A stretch of DNA of 64,000 nt from contig JAWKKV010000007.1 in the NCBI GenBank assembly GCA_041393015.1, positions 1-64,000 of the forward strand, written 5' to 3'. Positions 1 to 9,487 of this stretch are shown in pieces. The position numbers were made by a program, and so were the translations under genes. The stretch comes from JAGQYH01 sp041393015 (GTDB lineage: Bacteria > Bacteroidota > Bacteroidia > Chitinophagales > JADIYW01). Numbering within the stretch: the first letter of the stretch is position 1; each line of letters starts with the position of its first letter. The notes below the pieces were generated by a model. That model searched no databases and was not told where the DNA came from. It saw only the letters and a program-made list of their open reading frames with translations.

Positions 1-3000
1 CTGTTCCTCCAGAAAAGCTTCCAATGTTAGCCAATTCAACATATCTAACACCATTTTCAACACCATAATTTATATCTAAATCAGATATGATATAATAGTC
101 GAAATGGCTCCAATTATTACCATTGTTGATTAAGGTATGGGTAAAATCTAAACCTACGGTTTTGAACCATTTCCATGGTCCTACACTCGTTTGCGGTGCC
201 CATGCTTGAGCCGCTGTTAATTCAGAAAGCATAGCATTTACGGCATTCACGCTATCGATTACACTATAGTAAAATCGAACTTTAACGGGTGTTACAATCG
301 TGCCTGTCACATCAACATTCCAATAACGTCTCATCAAAAATGATCCATCAGCTACTTTTAATGGTGAAGGTCCACGTAATTTAACATCCCAAATGGTTCC
401 ATTATAATTTGGACTTCCGGCCCCTAAATCAGGTCTAATGGATAATTCCACATCAGCTGTAAATGTATTAGTACCTCTTTCAATCGCAAAGTAAAACTCA
501 TTCCAGTTGGTATTATCATCCGTATAATACGTCCAGCCATTTTGATCACATCCATAAGTTAACCCTGCTTTATCAGAAACAAACAAGACAACATTTCCAA
601 TTGGGCTGACAACGGTTACTTCAGCCGTTTCAACCTCATCGGCACAACCTTCTGAAAATACAAATCGTTTAAACTTATAGGTGGTTGTATTTCCGGCAAC
701 TAAAGGAATACTTACCGAAAAATCTTCAAGTGTATCTGCAGCATTTGCAGTATAGCCACCACCATTCACACTTTGTGCCCAAGCAAAATTAAAGCTTCCA
801 TTTCCTCCGCTTAAAAATGATTTAGGTGTTCCGTTAAGTGTAGCCATAGTAGCATTATCACCGCAATAAACCAATGGATTGGGATCTAACACAGCATTTC
901 CTGAAATAGCCGGATAAACGGTAACCTTTATTACATTGCTTGTATTACTGCATTTATCAGAGTCTACATTACGTCTAAATTCATAAACGGTGGTAACTCC
1001 TCCCACTAACGCATAGGTTGGATGATCATAAGTTAAAGTATTATTGGTACCTGCCGCAGCTGTCCAAGTGCCTCCATTTATGCTTTGCTCCCAACTATAG
1101 GTATTGGTACCATTACCACCGGAAGGCAGTAAACCTGCAATTGGTGCCGGATTATCTCCATCACAAATATCAAAATCTGCCGGTAAAACGTTATCAGTTA
1201 TTTCAGGATAAATAGTGTAGCAAATTACATCACTGGTATCTACACAAGTAAAATTAGTAACGATTCTTCTGTAGCAGTAATTGGTTGATACTCCACCAAC
1301 AATAGCTAATGATGGCGGATCGTAATCTTCTACATTGCTCGCACCGGGTGCCGTTGTCCATGTTCCTCCATTCACACTTTGCTGCCATTCATATTGGAAG
1401 TTTATCTCAATTCCCGCTGAAGGAGTTGAAGCTCCGATTGCCGGCGGATTGGCAGCTGTTGAACAATAAGTATCGTCAGGATCTACCACAAAATTGTTCG
1501 ATATAACCGGTGCTACAATAATTTCTTTGTATACCGGAATAGACCAACCACAACATGCATCTCTTACTTGGAGTTTAATTTGAAATGTATCTACTCCTCC
1601 GGTTTCACTGTTTATGGTAACCATACCAGGATCTTCAACGGAAAAAGTATAAGAAGCTGCTTTGGGATTTGTTCTCGAATAAGTTGGTCCACTAATTCGT
1701 TCAATTTCCCACTTCACTTCTTCTCTATTGGAATAGTCAATTATCGTAGACGCCAAATTAATTGTTGTAGACCCACAACCGTCAGTATTAAAGGTTACAG
1801 GTTCATCTATAACGGGTAATGTTCTCACATTATCAATGTAAACAAAGTCGTTATAGGTACCGGATGTGGTTACTATATCTTTGATACCTGTACTCGTATA
1901 GTAAACTTCTATTGGTGAAGAAGTACTTGAATAAGAAGTTACACCATTAGAAAGGTTTCTCACATAATTTCCGCCACCCGGAAAAGAACTCCAATTGGTC
2001 CCCGATTTGGTGAAATCAATTACCGAATAAGTACACCCATTTACATAAGTAGCTCTTACATTTGGTGAAGGATAAGCGCTTCCTCCGCTATTGGTTAATG
2101 AACTACTCACCAATGCTATTCCTTGTGCCAATCCAGTTGCACCATTTTGACCGTTTCCGCCTTTGCCTCCGGCACCTCCTGAACCACCATTTCCACCACG
2201 TCCAATTTCACCTGTACAGTTAGAAGCACCTGTTCCACCACCGCCGCCACTGCCGCCGGATCCACCGATACCGCCGGATCCACCAGCACCCGCTGTGCCG
2301 GCAGTAAATGTTGATCCGAAGTAGTAGTTTCCAGAGCTACTACTCAAATATATTCCAAAAGATCCACCGCCGCCGTAGCCACCGGTTCCTCGGTCACCAC
2401 CTTCTCCACCGCTGCCGCCGCCGCCGGCTCCATTTCCACCTCCATCATCGCATATCGCACATAAATTCCATTCGCCTTGGCCGCCGCCGCCACCGCCGCC
2501 GCCACCGCCGCCACCGCCTTCGCCGTGACCGCCGTCAGTTCCTTTTCCTCCAGGTGTATAAAAATCTCCTGATAATCCCGGAGTGCTTGCAGTACCACCA
2601 TTCGGAGAACCTGTTCCTCCGGCATTACCCGTACCTCCTGAATTACCATTGCGTCCTTGACAACAACTAGTGGTCCCGCCACTTCCGCCGCCGCCACCAG
2701 GATCACCATTTCCTCCATTTGATCCACCACTTCCTGAAACTCCATAATTATGTCCTTCTAAGCCTCCTCGACCACCATTGCCTCCGGCTCCACCTCTTCT
2801 TATACCAGTAGAACCAACTGCACTTGCACCTGTTCCTCCATTACCGTGTGAGCCATCACAACTACCATTAGACCCATCGCTTCCTCTAATTCCATTTGTT
2901 CCGTCGGCCCCATTTGTGCCATTCAAACCACTATAGCCTGCGCCGGCAGTAATCGTAGAATTTTTGATTTGGAAACCCGTTGAGTTTTTAGCCCAAATCG

Positions 3001-5275
3001 CATAGTTGGAAGCCCCTCTGTTATCTCTTCTTGTATCTGCGCCGGCAGTACTTAAAATTACGTCTTGTAAAACCCAGCCATTCTTATTATTTACCTTTAA
3101 CCCAATTCTATGGGTTTGCCCGGTTGCTGTACCATTTTCTTCTGTACCTGTTGCATTTGTAAATACAATTGTAGTTCTATCTTTAGATTTAGTCCAAACG
3201 CTACCACTTCTATAAAATCCCCCTTCTATAATGGTTCCATTTTGAGTAATTTCTGCTTTATTACTTTCATTAAATGTACCAACCTCCATTCTAATGTGAT
3301 TAGTAGTACTGTTAGAAGAAGCTAATGCAGCCGCTAATGTTCTTTTAGGCTGTGCAGCAGAACCTGCCCATGCATCATTTCCGGATAAGGAAACATATAA
3401 TAAACCACAACTGCTTTCCACTACATTCACCACACAAGTTGCAAATGCATCTGCCCCAGCGCAAGGATCTCCATAAGTAACTCTAATGGTATAACTCCCT
3501 ACATTGGCAGGAAAAGTGATGTTAGTACTCGAAGCATTTGGTGTTGCAATAGATGCAGTACCCGGACCGGACACTGACCAAGTAAAACTAGATTGATTTA
3601 CAATGCCGTTTAATCCACTAGTTGGAACAGCAAAGTTATAAGTGCCACCGGCAAAGACGGCTCCATTACATACATTACTAATAATAGAAGGCGCATAGGA
3701 ACCTAAATAAGTTACTCTTACACAAGGAGAATAGGCAATGCTATATCTATCACCTGTAGTTGATGTACTGCCACTACCGGCTCTATTCATCACTTTTAAT
3801 CTATAAATTCTCGTTCCCTGCGTGGTTGGAGGCGTATAAGCAGGGCAATTAGCACCTGAAATATCCGTCCAAACCGTACTTCCTCCGGGACATGTTCCGG
3901 ATGGATCAGGATCAGGAGTAATTACGTCTGCTACTTGCCATTGAAAGTAAGTAGCAGCATCCGTACTTGCCGTAATTGTTGTTGGCGTAGTGCCACACAT
4001 TATTCTATCGTAGCGAGTCCCCGTACCAAATCCGCCGGAATTATCAATAGTGGCAGTAGGGGCACTAATCGTCCATCTGTATTCAACCCAAACGGACCAA
4101 TTCTCAAACCGGTACAAACCGTTTCTCAATGGGAAGTCAACAGCATTCCAAGTGTTTGGTGGGCTATCTCTCCATTTTATAATAGGATTAGGTTCCGTAT
4201 TGGGGTAATGAGCATCGTCATCATTCCCTCCATTAGTTGGGAAACTACAAGTATTAAATTGATTATTGGCACCACAACCATCTTCTTCCCATGCTTCGAA
4301 GTCTAATTCAACACTCTCAAATCCGGTTGCAGTAGTATTATAACTTTTAGAAAAAATAGTAGGCGTCGTAGGATAAGTATTCCATTGGGGAATAGGTTGG
4401 TCTACATCGGGCGCATCCGTCCAAGCACTAAAAGTTCCGCCATTATCTCTTGCTCTATATTTTAATCTCAATTCCTCATTACCAAAACCACCAATACAAC
4501 TTACTCCCCAATCATAGTCGCTATCACTCCAAATACCTTTTAACCGAACTTGTACTGTAATAGGTCCATCTTGATAAGGAGTAGAAGCACAAACCGGAGG
4601 CAAAGGAGTTACCCATGTCCATCTATAGGCAAATAGAATAGAGTATCTATCATCTCTGTCTCCTGTGATAAAAGATCCATTCCCATCTAAAGCATCGGTT
4701 TGTACATATCCTATATCACCTGCCTTGGTTGATCTAAAAGGATTTATAGCAGCCTGCCAAGTAGAATTCACCAAATGCTTATCATCACCATCTAAACAAA
4801 AGCTACTGCTAAAAGGATTAGCATTAAAAGATCTGTAGCTATCCCAGCTACCGCAGGCATCTTTTTCATAAGCTTCAGCAATTGTCCATTCAAAAACATT
4901 AGGCACCAATGTTTGGTTATATGTTTTATCAAAAATTTTATACCCATTTGCTTGGGGACTTACACCTCCCGGTAAATTTCTATGATCGTATTGTGCCGGT
5001 GTAAGCCATTGATGAGAATTTCTATCTTCATATCCTAAATCAAAGCCGGCAGGAGAATAGTCGAATCCTCCAACACCATTGTTTACCCTAATTCTAATGC
5101 CTTTAAAAGTAGGTTCTGAACCCGGAGAAAAGAAGTTTAACGATTCTGAACAATCAGCACTGGACCAAACTTTATTGACCCAAACCTCCAATCTAATACT
5201 TCCATCATTGTATACCTGACTATACGTAGCTATATAAAGTGGAAATAAAAATACAAGTAGTAAAAATTTTTTCAT
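1..5275 (-). CDS. Giant secreted surface protein with glycine-rich beta-helix insert (C-terminus outside window)
   Basis: One uninterrupted frame of 1758 codons runs from an ATG at 5275 off the left edge; no stop is met. It opens with a signal peptide (MKKFLLLVFLFPLYIATYS). Residues to about 620 are rich in Trp, Asp and Cys and look like tandem Ig-like modules. Around residues 625-650 the segment LYVSLSGNDAWAGSAAQPKR resembles the start of bacterial right-handed beta-helix (pectate-lyase-like, DUF1565) domains. A glycine-rich block follows (about 775-1045), then repeated Ig/PKD-like modules containing the recurring phrase SVNGGTWT or SINGGTWT. Such architectures are typical of Bacteroidota adhesins exported by the type IX system; the sorting domain would lie beyond the window, so export by that route is inference. 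Short open frames on both strands here are out of frame with it. Function unknown; cell-surface location likely. Confidence 0.85.
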   Translation of the reverse strand, partial: MKKFLLLVFLFPLYIATYSQVYNDGSIRLEVWVNKVWSSADCSESLNFFSPGSEPTFKGIRIRVNNGVGGFDYSPAGFDLGYEDRNSHQWLTPAQYDHRNLPGGVSPQANGYKIFDKTYNQTLVPNVFEWTIAEAYEKDACGSWDSYRSFNANPFSSSFCLDGDDKHLVNSTWQAAINPFRSTKAGDIGYVQTDALDGNGSFITGDRDDRYSILFAYRWTWVTPLPPVCASTPYQDGPITVQVRLKGIWSDSDYDWGVSCIGGFGNEELRLKYRARDNGGTFSAWTDAPDVDQPIPQWNTYPTTPTIFSKSYNTTATGFESVELDFEAWEEDGCGANNQFNTCSFPTNGGNDDDAHYPNTEPNPIIKWRDSPPNTWNAVDFPLRNGLYRFENWSVWVEYRWTISAPTATIDNSGGFGTGTRYDRIMCGTTPTTITASTDAATYFQWQVADVITPDPDPSGTCPGGSTVWTDISGANCPAYTPPTTQGTRIYRLKVMNRAGSGSTSTTGDRYSIAYSPCVRVTYLGSYAPSIISNVCNGAVFAGGTYNFAVPTSGLNGIVNQSSFTWSVSGPGTASIATPNASSTNITFPANVGSYTIRVTYGDPCAGADAFATCVVNVVESSCGLLYVSLSGNDAWAGSAAQPKRTLAAALASSNSTTNHIRMEVGTFNESNKAEITQNGTIIEGGFYRSGSVWTKSKDRTTIVFTNATGTEENGTATGQTHRIGLKVNNKNGWVLQDVILSTAGADTRRDNRGASNYAIWAKNSTGFQIKNSTITAGAGYSGLNGTNGADGTNGIRGSDGSNGSCDGSHGNGGTGASAVGSTGIRRGGAGGNGGRGGLEGHNYGVSGSGGSNGGNGDPGGGGGSGGTTSCCQGRNGNSGGTGNAGGTGSPNGGTASTPGLSGDFYTPGGKGTDGGHGEGGGGGGGGGGGGGQGEWNLCAICDDGGGNGAGGGGSGGEGGDRGTGGYGGGGSFGIYLSSSSGNYYFGSTFTAGTAGAGGSGGIGGSGGSGGGGGTGASNCTGEIGRGGNGGSGGAGGKGGNGQNGATGLAQGIALVSSSLTNSGGSAYPSPNVRATYVNGCTYSVIDFTKSGTNWSSFPGGGNYVRNLSNGVTSYSSTSSPIEVYYTSTGIKDIVTTSGTYNDFVYIDNVRTLPVIDEPVTFNTDGCGSTTINLASTIIDYSNREEVKWEIERISGPTYSRTNPKAASYTFSVEDPGMVTINSETGGVDTFQIKLQVRDACCGWSIPVYKEIIVAPVISNNFVVDPDDTYCSTAANPPAIGASTPSAGIEINFQYEWQQSVNGGTWTTAPGASNVEDYDPPSLAIVGGVSTNYCYRRIVTNFTCVDTSDVICYTIYPEITDNVLPADFDICDGDNPAPIAGLLPSGGNGTNTYSWEQSINGGTWTAAAGTNNTLTYDHPTYALVGGVTTVYEFRRNVDSDKCSNTSNVIKVTVYPAISGNAVLDPNPLVYCGDNATMATLNGTPKSFLSGGNGSFNFAWAQSVNGGGYTANAADTLEDFSVSIPLVAGNTTTYKFKRFVFSEGCADEVETAEVTVVSPIGNVVLFVSDKAGLTYGCDQNGWTYYTDDNTNWNEFYFAIERGTNTFTADVELSIRPDLGAGSPNYNGTIWDVKLRGPSPLKVADGSFLMRRYWNVDVTGTIVTPVKVRFYYSVIDSVNAVNAMLSELTAAQAWAPQTSVGPWKWFKTVGLDFTHTLINNGNNWSHFDYYIISDLDINYGVENGVRYVELANIGSFSGGT
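2140..2945 (-). repeat. Glycine-rich low-complexity tract inside the giant surface gene
   Basis: In the reading frame of the giant protein this block encodes about 270 residues dominated by Gly with Asn, Ser, Thr and Ala (GGxGG and GxNGxxG patterns), including a run of about a dozen Gly near 2480-2520. On the + strand it reads as CCG/CCA/CCT triplets and is far more GC-rich than its surroundings. The composition resembles glycine-rich inserts of other bacterial surface proteins. No stop or frameshift was seen in it. Confidence 0.85.
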
Positions 5276-5323
5276 GTTGGCGGTTTTAATTTTAATTGTT
5301 TTCTACTAAAACATATCAGCCAT

Positions 5324-5858
5324 CTAGTTGATGGCCATAACTTTATACACCCCATTTACTTCTATAAATATTACTTCATAGAGTAATGGTTTATCATTTT
5401 TATCAACGATATCGATTTTACAACTTATTACTTTAGTCAATTTTGATTCATCGCCATAGAAGGCATCCGAATCAATTAAAGTGATATTTTTTGAATGGTT
5501 AATCGCCTTCAATTTAGCTGCTGCGTTATCCACCTCAGCCTCAATTCTCTGTACGGCTACAGTTCTGTCCACTTCTTTAAAAGAAGTAGGATTAGCTTCA
5601 AACAAATGAATATACTTTTGAATATCTAAGTCGGAAAAAATAAGTGATTCAGCATTACCTGTAGTTAAGGCTTTGTGTTCAAGTGAACCATAAAGGTTTT
5701 GCACGATAGTTTTGTCTACCGATATCTTATTAGATGGCGCTTCATTTGATATGATAGTTCCTCTGGAAGAGTTACGTTCCCATTTTGAGCAAGGAGTAAT
5801 GAGGTTGGTTGAACTACCGAAAAAAATCAGTAATGCATAAAGGTATAATTTTTTTCAT
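5324..5858 (-). pseudogene. Small putative lipoprotein, start codon out of frame by a T7 run
   Basis: The open part ends at 5324 and encodes about 160 residues finishing in a beta-rich stretch (SKLTKVISCKIDIVDKNDKP). Read upstream in frame it continues as a hydrophobic leader (KKLYLYALLIFFGSSTNLI) followed by a Cys, like a lipoprotein signal. The only suitable ATG, at 5858, is one base out of frame; shortening the T7 run at 5849-5855 by one would join it to the body. A GTG at 5704 gives a 126-residue protein without a leader. It lies 48 bp upstream of the giant surface gene on the same strand, so the two are probably co-transcribed. Family not recognised. Confidence 0.5.
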
Positions 5859-6159
5859 AAAAGCTTTTAGATTAGCGAGGGTTTTTAAATTCAACTTATG
5901 ACACCTTATATAATTAATATTTTATTAACAGTATTAAAAAATAAAAAAATAATTACTTACCATTTTTTCCATTGATTAATACAGTTTATTCTTTAAAAAA
6001 CTACAAGATTATAAAATAATATGCCGTTAATCGCCACTTATATGTTCTTCTTTACTAATACAACAATAATCGTGCCAAGTAATTAACCTTCCTTAATACA
6101 GTTAAAAAGCAAATGTATTTTTAAATATAAAACATAAATGAACCCTAAAGTAATATATT
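5859..6159. other. AT-rich intergenic stretch, no gene seen
   Basis: About 300 bp of very AT-rich sequence with short A/T runs and no credible reading frame on either strand. It separates the small lipoprotein gene from the IS982-like element and probably holds the promoter for the minus-strand genes, but I could not point to a clear -33/-7 pair. Confidence 0.5.
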
Positions 6160-7152
6160 AAACCCGTTGTGCATTAGTTAAAAAGTGAAGTTGTGCCGAC
6201 TACCAATTAGTCGTAAATTGATAATTCTCACAAAATCAATTAATTATGCACAACCTCAAGAACAATTTCGACAAAATTTTAAGAAATCAAATCTATAGGA
6301 AAAGAAATATTAGATAAAGAAATGGTAATTTCTTCAAAAGAAGTCGTTTACCTAAGCTATCTGATGTTGAATTGGTGGTCTCAACCTTACTGCTGGTACA
6401 TGGGTATAGATAGTGAAAACAATTTGTTTATTCGCCTCAAATCAATTGAGGTTCAAACCTAATTGATCACCAGTGGTTATAATCGAAGGCGTAGGGGTTT
6501 ATATATTTATATTGAACAAATTAGGAGGCTTCTCATAATCAATTCAATGAATTTGAAGACTTATTTTTTGTAGTGGACAGTATGCCTTTAGAAATATGTA
6601 AGCTAAGTCGCAGCCAAAGAAGTTCTATATGTCAACAAGATTTAGACTTAGCGCCAGATAAAAGAGATATTATTGCCTCCATGAAAATGAGTTATTATGG
6701 CTATAAACTACATGCCACTTGTGGAGTAGCTGGAATCATTGAATCTATTGATATATCTAGCGCATCGGTTCATGACATTCATTATCTAAATGATATCCGA
6801 CAGCAATTCTCAAACTGTATAATCATTGCAGATAAAGGGTATCTAAGCCAACCTTGGCAACTAGAATTATTTACAGAAAATAATATTGAATTATCAACAC
6901 CAATGAGAAATAATCAAAAAAATTATAAGCAATATCCTTATATATTTAGAAAAGCTAGAAGAATAGAAACGTTGTTTTCACAACTATGCGACCAGTTTAT
7001 GATTCGAAGAAATTATGCTAAATCTAGCTGGATTTAGAACAAGAGTTATATCCAAAATAACTGCCTTGACAACTATTCAATATCTAAACAAATACATTTT
7101 AGATAGAAAAATTAATAACTTAAAGGCTCAAATTTAAATGCACAACGGGTTT
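6160..7152 (+). mobile_element. IS982-family insertion sequence (993 bp)
   Basis: Perfect terminal inverted repeats are visible: aaacccgttgtgcatt at 6160-6175 and its reverse complement at 7137-7152. ATT flanks both ends (6157-6159 and 7153-7155), consistent with a 3-bp target duplication. The single transposase gene inside reads toward the right end. Its sequence (NRRRR block, VVDSMP, IADKGY, RRIETLFSQL) and the element's size match the IS982 family. Intact ends with a damaged transposase suggest recent arrival. Confidence 0.85.
6246..7137 (+). pseudogene. IS982-family transposase, frameshifted
   Basis: The frame starts at ATG 6246 (MHNLKNNFDKIL), shifts within about 35 bp, and resumes through EMVISSKEVVYLSYLMLNWW, GIDSENNLF, a NRRRR motif, then VVDSMPLEICKLSRSQ. 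The open 6573-7037 stretch carries the DDE core: VDS, YYGYKLHATCG, IADKGYLSQPWQLELF and the Glu region RRIETLFSQLCDQFMIRRNY. It stops early at 7037; a one-base shift restores GFRTRVISKITALTTIQYLN to a TAA at 7135-7137, touching the right inverted repeat. With at least three lesions the enzyme cannot be made as given. It would have excised and inserted this element. Confidence 0.8.
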
Positions 7153-7232
7153 ATTTTATATTTATTTAATAAGTAAAGTTATTTCTACAACACAAATCAT
7201 GCCATGTTAACATACATTAAACTAAAAAAATG

Positions 7233-7983
7233 TTAAAATGAATAATTATGCCTCCCAACAGTTAAAAGATTAGTAAAATAAAATTAGTAAAATAAAATTA
7301 TAAACGCAATAGATTAATACTCATAGCAATGTACTCATCTATCAACATTTGATAAACACATATTATAGCAGCGGATTATAGTTTATTTTAGTTTCCTGTT
7401 ATATAATACATATTGTACAACACTATTTGAATTAATATGGTGTTAGAATTCCCATTTATTATTTTGATACCAAAATTCCACTTTCCTTTTTAAGTTTTTG
7501 TCCTTAGGAAATCTGGTTTAGCAGCACTTGTACTGTGCTATCAACGGCATCATATCTTCCTTGTACAAGAAGCATATCTATATAATTTTCAGCTGCATAA
7601 GAAAATAGTTGATCTCTATCCATAGCTTGTTTAAAATAAATTAAGGCTGAATCAATTTCAGATAAATTTCTATGAGCAATTCCTAAATTATTATACGGGC
7701 CTGTATAGTTAGAGTCTGCTTGAATGGCTCTTTTAGGTAGTGTTTTGCTTCTTGATCTTTATTGAAATAGGTTAATATTATACCTTTTTGATTCTAACGC
7801 AAATTTGTTACTATCATAATTTTAGAGAATTATCAATATAACGCTCTCCTATCTTTATATTTTTATCACTTTCACTTGCAGAATAATTGTCGAACAATGC
7901 CGAATTAATATATAATCCACCAACAACGGCTTGTGCGTGTGCTGAGTTTTTCAGATGTGGTATATCTCTATCAAACAAAGTAT
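7233..7983 (-). repeat. Direct repeat copy 1: truncated duplicate of the 3' end of the gene at 8946-10796
   Basis: This block matches 8735-9487 almost base for base (offset about 1502), covering the last roughly 180 codons of the TPR glycosyltransferase gene plus about 210 bp downstream. Differences are mainly run-length changes (ggtttag for ggttag; cttttaggtag for ctttttaggtag; ataattttag for ataaatttttag) and one small substitution. As given it is not translatable and has no 5' part of the gene. The match ends abruptly at caaacaaagtat (7983 and 9487). Confidence 0.9.
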
Positions 7984-8344
7984 CCTATGTAAAGCAGTAA
8001 TTTAATTCAGCGTGCTTTCTAAAAATAATATTTTTATTTAAAATTTACATCATATTTATTATTAAAAGTTGTTGATATGTTGGAACGGTTTTGTTCTGCT
8101 AGAACTACTTTGTCTTTCGTTTTCAATATATCAATCACTTTTTCCTTATTAGCTCCGCATCCTATATGTGATCGATTGATTTAAAACCGTCACCAGCATT
8201 ATATTTGTTCCGATAAGGTAAACAAGCCACCTACTATAAAATGTGGTATAACTTTATAAGCCATCCACTCGTTGTTTTTTGTGGTCTTGAAGATATTACC
8301 TTGTGTTTTATTCTGAGCAATTTGGGTATGTTTTATAATTTGTT
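7984..8344 (-). other. Unassigned stretch between repeat copy 1 and the IS110 remnant
   Basis: No intact gene. On the minus strand a broken reading can be followed (NEWMAYKVIPHFIVGG, then IGCGANKEKVIDILKTKDK ending near 8042), so it may be a decayed gene tail, but I do not recognise the family. It lies directly downstream of the stop of the IS110-type transposase remnant. Confidence 0.35.
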
Positions 8345-8734
8345 TTATGCTACTATTCCTATTTGGTATTCTACTCCGCTTTTTACAGCGGCTAAAATTC
8401 TATTAGCCAGTTTATGAGCCACTTTCACTATTATTTTCTTTACGTCTTTGCCGTAGTGCTTGCGATAATAGGTTTGCATTACCGGATCAAATCTAATTAT
8501 GCCAACTCGCTTCAATCATATAGCTTCGCATTAATCTATGAGCTCTAAAGGTCATCCCACTAGTTCTTGTATTTTCTCCACTTTGGTAATACCTGGCACT
8601 AATCAATATAGTACATACAAACTCTTTAGCGTTGAATCTTCTGATATCACCAGCTCCAGATAGAATGCCAGCTGTATACTATTGGACCAACTCCTGGAAC
8701 ACTGCGCATTAAGTAATAATCTTTCTTATAATGC
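8345..8734 (-). pseudogene. IS110/IS1111-family transposase, C-terminal fragment
   Basis: Read on the minus strand with two one-base corrections, this encodes the family's C-terminal (Transposase_20) domain: YYLMRSVPGVGPIVY (the helix-hairpin-helix GVGP block), RFNAKEFV, YYQSGENTRTSG, RAHRLMRSYMIEASW, and YYRKHYGKDVKKIIVKVAHK, ending ILAAVKSGVEYQIGIVA at a TAA (8345-8347). Only about 130 of the usual 320-400 residues remain; the N-terminal RuvC-like catalytic half is absent. The break falls exactly where repeat copy 2 begins (8735), so the element was truncated by, or took part in, the event that made the direct repeat. Confidence 0.75.
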
Positions 8735-9487
8735 TTAAAATGAATAATTATGCCTCCCAACAGTTAAAAGATTAGTAAAATAAAATTAGTAAAATAAAAT
8801 TATAAACGCAATAGATTAATACTCATAGCAAGTATCACTCATCTATCAACATTTGATAAACACATATTATAGCAGCGGATTATAGTTTATTTTAGTTTCC
8901 TGTTATATAATACATATTGTACAACACTATTTGAATAATATGGTGTTAGAATTCCCATTTATTATTTTGATACCAAAATTCCACTTTCCTTTTTAAGTTT
9001 TTGTCCTTAGGAAATCTGGTTAGCAGCACTTGTACTGTGCTATCAACGGCATCATATCTTCCTTGTACAAGAAGCATATCTATATAATTTTCAGCTGCAT
9101 AAGAAAATAGTTGATCTCTATCCATAGCTTGTTTAAAATAAATTAAGGCTGAATCAATTTCAGATAAATTTCTATGAGCAATTCCTAAATTATTATACGG
9201 GCCTGTATAGTTAGAATCTGCTTGAATGGCTCTTTTTAGGTAGTGTTTTGCTTCTTGATCTTTATTGAAATAGGTTAATATTATACCTTTTGATTCTAAC
9301 GCAAATTTGTTACTATCATAAATTTTTAGAGAATTATCAATATAACGCTCTCCTATCTTTATATTTTTATCACTTTCACTTTTAGAATAATTGTCGAACA
9401 ATGCCGAATTAATATATAATCCACCAACAACGGCTTGTGCGTGTGCTGAGTTTTTCAGATGTGGTATATCTCTATCAAACAAAGTAT
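8735..9487 (-). repeat. Direct repeat copy 2 (3' end of the TPR glycosyltransferase gene and downstream)
   Basis: Partner of 7233-7983. This copy is continuous with the intact gene 8946-10796 and holds its last ~180 codons, so it is the parental copy. The 206 bp beyond the stop codon are included in the repeat. Confidence 0.9.

Noticed and set aside
2475..2530. CRISPR-like or structural repeat array
   Set aside because: The repeats are triplets inside a coding frame with no spacers; no CRISPR array or cas gene was seen anywhere in the window.
2308..2745. Arg/His-rich and Ala/Val-rich open frames on both strands in the triplet-repeat region
   Set aside because: They are alternative frames of the glycine-rich part of the giant surface gene, caused by the CCG/GGC repeats.
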